In this document: positions 62,174 to 64,000 of the stretch, piece after piece | Numbering within the stretch: the stretch's first letter is position 1 | How the letters are laid out: each line of letters starts with the position of its first letter | NCBI GenBank assembly: GCA_900541415.1 | Contig: UQJP01000002.1 | Span: forward strand, 113,481 to 177,480 | Direction of reading: 5' to 3' | DNA length: 64,000 bases | From: an uncultured Odoribacter sp. | GTDB lineage: Bacteria; Bacteroidota; Bacteroidia; Bacteroidales; Marinifilaceae | Translations under genes and position numbers: made by a program | The notes under the pieces: model-generated | Database searches by the model: none | Told to the model about the DNA's origin: nothing | The model's input: only the letters and a program-made list of their open reading frames with translations

Positions 62174-63319
62174 TTAATTTAGAGTCCGAGTGTAAAAGAA
62201 AGCTAAAATTGGGTTACTGTCTACTGTGGTGTTGATGTTTTTTTCCTTTTTTAATGCATCTATTTCATTTTCGTCTAAAAGGACTGGGCTTATTGAATAT
62301 ATCAATGCTTTTTCTGTTGTTCCTAATATGGTGTAAGATATTTGGAATGGCAGGAAATGGCTATAGCTATTATAAATACTTACTTTTGAATTTGATGTGT
62401 TTAAGCAAGCAAAGTAAAATTTTATAGGTTTATAAAAACCGGATTCATTGAATGAAAATAATAAATAATTTTGAAAGCAGAGTAGGTTACTTATGTCTCC
62501 CAAATACCTTTTTTCATTGACCAACTTATCATATTCTTCGCTTGATGATAGTTCTTTTATTTTTTCGTACGGCATGTTTTTTTCTCCAAAATTGATTTGG
62601 AAATACGGAACGGGTTTCTCTGTATCCAATTTATATATGATATTACTTGTAGGATACACGAAATATGATGTCCCTGAATGATCCTGACTGAATGTGCTAT
62701 TAAATGTAGCGTTTACAAATGCCGCATTTTGAGGGAAAAATCCAGTGGTCAAATTTTGCATTTTTTCGTCGACTAACATTAGATTATAACCTTTGGGATT
62801 GTTCTCTTTAAAACAACTATAAAGCCAATATCCTTCAGGAGCTTTACAAAATGAATTGAATTCAAATTTAGAGGGGATTTGTTCTAATAATTCACCTTTG
62901 AGATTATATTTAAACATTTTGTTCAAATAGCGTTCGTGAGCATAAATGATTTCTGTTTTTTTATCAAAAACGATTTCATTGAAAAATAGATATTCTTCTG
63001 GGCCACGGCCTTTTTGTCCGATTTTACGAATAAATTTTCCTTCTTTATCAAATAATAAGATGGCAGTTTGTTTAGAATCAAAAATCAAAATATTTGATGG
63101 AGTGATATATATTTTTCCGATATTACCTATTAAAGATTGGTCTGTGGTTTCTAAAGGAATATAATTGATGGAATCTAACAGGGGTTGATAGTTCATTGTT
63201 TGGGCATCATTGATATTTATGATTGCCTGGGCAGGAACCTCAGTAGGGGTTGAACGATTCTTGCAGGAATTGGAAATTAAGATTAATCCAGTCCAAAAAA
63301 GCAGACTATATGTTTTCAT
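62174..63319 (-). CDS. 6-bladed beta-propeller lipoprotein
   Basis: 381 residues. Lipoprotein signal with Cys at about 19 (LILISNSC|KNRS). YIPLETTDQSLIGNIGKIYI, then IFDSKQTAILLFDKEGKFIR and KIGQKGRGPEEYLFFNEIVF are characteristic of the Bacteroidota 6-bladed propeller (NHL/DUF4934-like) lipoproteins. As far as I know these often lie next to NVEALA peptide genes, as here. Probable surface or periplasmic location. The DNA is distinctly A/T-richer than the rest of the window. Ligand unknown. Confidence 0.85.
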   Translation of the reverse strand: MKTYSLLFWTGLILISNSCKNRSTPTEVPAQAIININDAQTMNYQPLLDSINYIPLETTDQSLIGNIGKIYITPSNILIFDSKQTAILLFDKEGKFIRKIGQKGRGPEEYLFFNEIVFDKKTEIIYAHERYLNKMFKYNLKGELLEQIPSKFEFNSFCKAPEGYWLYSCFKENNPKGYNLMLVDEKMQNLTTGFFPQNAAFVNATFNSTFSQDHSGTSYFVYPTSNIIYKLDTEKPVPYFQINFGEKNMPYEKIKELSSSEEYDKLVNEKRYLGDISNLLCFQNYLLFSFNESGFYKPIKFYFACLNTSNSKVSIYNSYSHFLPFQISYTILGTTEKALIYSISPVLLDENEIDALKKEKNINTTVDSNPILAFFYTRTLN

Positions 63320-63350
63320 GTGTGGAAAATGTTTTTGAATATATATTTTT

Positions 63351-63378
63351 AAGAATGCCGAATTATTTCGGCATTCTT
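63351..63378 (-). other. Intercistronic hairpin 1 (nearest the propeller gene)
   Basis: AAGAATGCCGAA (63351-63362) pairs perfectly with TTCGGCATTCTT (63367-63378), 12 bp with a four-base loop. On the minus strand the stem is followed by A/T sequence without a clean T-run, so partial termination or mRNA processing is more likely than full termination. Confidence 0.65.
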
Positions 63379-63390
63379 ATATTCTTAGGA

Positions 63391-63415
63391 GTGTTCCTTA
63401 TTTAATAAGGAACAC
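63391..63415 (-). other. Intercistronic hairpin 2 (nearest the NVEALA gene)
   Basis: GTGTTCCTTAT (63391-63401) pairs perfectly with ATAAGGAACAC (63405-63415), 11 bp around a three-base loop. It lies 12 bp in front of hairpin 1 and about 30 bp after the peptide stop. Confidence 0.65.
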
Positions 63416-63447
63416 ATATCTTGTGTCGTTTTTAGTAAGAACTTATC

Positions 63448-63825
63448 TTAACAGGTCTCATATGAACATGAGGTGTCAGGTCCCTTTTCTCTGCAACATT
63501 TTATTTTAACAGATTCTGAACTGGAATCTTCAGTATAGTGTGAAGGTTTGCTATGGGATACCTTTCCTTCGAAGAGCCATACTCCGGCTTTGACATCCCA
63601 TGACCACCCCGGCTCTGTTGTTGAATACTTCTTCCCGGAGGTTATTGTTTTTTCTCCTACTTGATATGTTTTTTCTTTGTCTTCTGTAGTTGTTTCGTCG
63701 CCCTTGGCTAATGCTTCAATATTTGCTAAGGTTAAAAGATTCTTGTGAGAAGAATGATTCATTTCAAGTGTTAAAGCGATGGTTACAGCACATATGATTC
63801 CAATTCCTAAAATTTTCTTTTTCAT
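63448..63825 (-). CDS. NVEALA-type exported peptide with a cysteine-rich tail
   Basis: 125 residues from the ATG at 63825 (MKKKILGIGIICAVTIALTL); the frame is open 48 codons further upstream, but that stretch has no signal-like character. The leader ends with NLLTLANIEALAKGD, in which NIEALA (35-40) matches the NVEALA family motif where the peptide is thought to be cut. The mature part (about 85 residues) carries paired aromatic residues (PGWSWDVKAGVWLF) and a tail with C110, C111, C120 and C125, enough for two disulfides. Function of the family is unknown. The partner is the beta-propeller lipoprotein downstream. Confidence 0.75.
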   Translation of the reverse strand: MKKKILGIGIICAVTIALTLEMNHSSHKNLLTLANIEALAKGDETTTEDKEKTYQVGEKTITSGKKYSTTEPGWSWDVKAGVWLFEGKVSHSKPSHYTEDSSSESVKIKCCREKGPDTSCSYETC

Positions 63826-64000
63826 GATTTTTGATTTTAATTGTTTTGATCCATAAATATCATTTTTAAGTTGATAGTAAGTAGTATTACTATAAAAGTG
63901 TGTAAATATGTTTGCCTTGCACCTCTCTTTCTTTGTAGGTATAATGAATATGTTTTTAGTTATTGCCAATAATTATATTTTGTAAATATAGTACAATAAA
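63826..64000. other. Upstream region of the NVEALA gene (window edge)
   Basis: A/T-rich sequence. On the minus strand TATATTTA near 63986-63993 is one base from the -7 consensus, about 160 bp before the peptide start. Nothing else can be supported before the edge. Confidence 0.25.

Noticed and set aside
63826..63969. 48-codon upstream extension of the NVEALA peptide
   Set aside because: It would put a polar, low-complexity segment ahead of a normal signal peptide; MKKKILG at 63825 is the typical start.
1..64000. CRISPR arrays, rRNA operons, prophage or intact insertion sequences
   Set aside because: No regularly spaced direct repeats, no rRNA sequence, and no transposase, integrase or phage structural gene was seen.

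Overview
The window looks like chromosomal DNA of a Gram-negative Bacteroidota, order Bacteroidales. Evidence for this: a complete porP-gldK-gldL-gldM-gldN type IX secretion block, a MurF-alanine racemase fusion, families largely restricted to the phylum (DUF4836, DUF5106-thioredoxin, DUF4296, DUF3822, NVEALA peptide, 6-bladed beta-propeller lipoprotein), and repeated Bacteroidota-type -7 promoter boxes (TAnnTTTG, in the best cases 19-20 nt after a TTTG-like -33 box) with little Shine-Dalgarno signal. The gene mix suits a gut genus such as Odoribacter or a relative, but the genus is an inference.

Layout. 1-6.4 kb: recX (cut by the window edge) and prmC on the minus strand; cardiolipin synthase, murF-alr and a secreted M64 peptidase on the plus strand. 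6.7-12.5 kb, minus: a five-gene run of 2-hydroxyacid dehydrogenase, DUF5106/thioredoxin-like protein, DUF4836 lipoprotein, and an ABC ATPase with its FtsX-like permease. 12.6-18.5 kb: glpD, mfd, coaX. 18.6-27.6 kb: TPR protein, lptC, a CNNM/CorC-type membrane protein, then the T9SS trans-envelope complex, closed by a perfect 19-bp hairpin with a TTCG loop. 27.7-28.8 kb: manC (minus). 29-31.7 kb: an Mla-like permease/ATPase pair, a DUF4296 lipoprotein and a small orphan protein. 31.7-33.7 kb (minus): PspC-domain protein and a PadR regulator that seems to control itself. 33.8-37.4 kb: gpmI and an LTA-synthase-like sulfatase.

37.4-46 kb is more accessory: a degenerate dispersed repeat, a DJ-1-like protein, a YjbR protein, a GNAT acetyltransferase with a damaged 3' end running into a convergent metallophosphoesterase, and a TetR-linked ABC / methyltransferase / ABC operon. 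46-47.1 kb: DUF3109 protein and tRNA-His. 47.6-53.2 kb: a small glycan-degradation set (GH2, GH43, small lipoprotein) without SusCD, a second copy of the dispersed repeat and an NAD(P)-binding oxidoreductase. 53.2-56.6 kb: gcvP, preceded by two identical 19-bp palindromes 42 bp apart. 56.6-64 kb: a secreted protein of unknown function, rsmD, DUF3822, a membrane-anchored unknown, a RecD2-like helicase, mtgA, and at the edge a 6-bladed beta-propeller lipoprotein with a cysteine-tailed NVEALA peptide.

Most of the window is housekeeping and envelope biology: peptidoglycan (murF-alr, mtgA), phospholipid (cls, glpD, Mla-like), LPS export (lptC), sugar nucleotide (manC) and T9SS. The least explained parts are the NVEALA/beta-propeller pair with its two intercistronic hairpins, the twin palindromes before gcvP, the ABC-methyltransferase-ABC operon with its repeat-rich upstream region and a small ORF, and the dehydrogenase-to-ABC run at 6.7-12.5 kb. 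No rRNA, CRISPR array, complete insertion sequence or prophage is visible.
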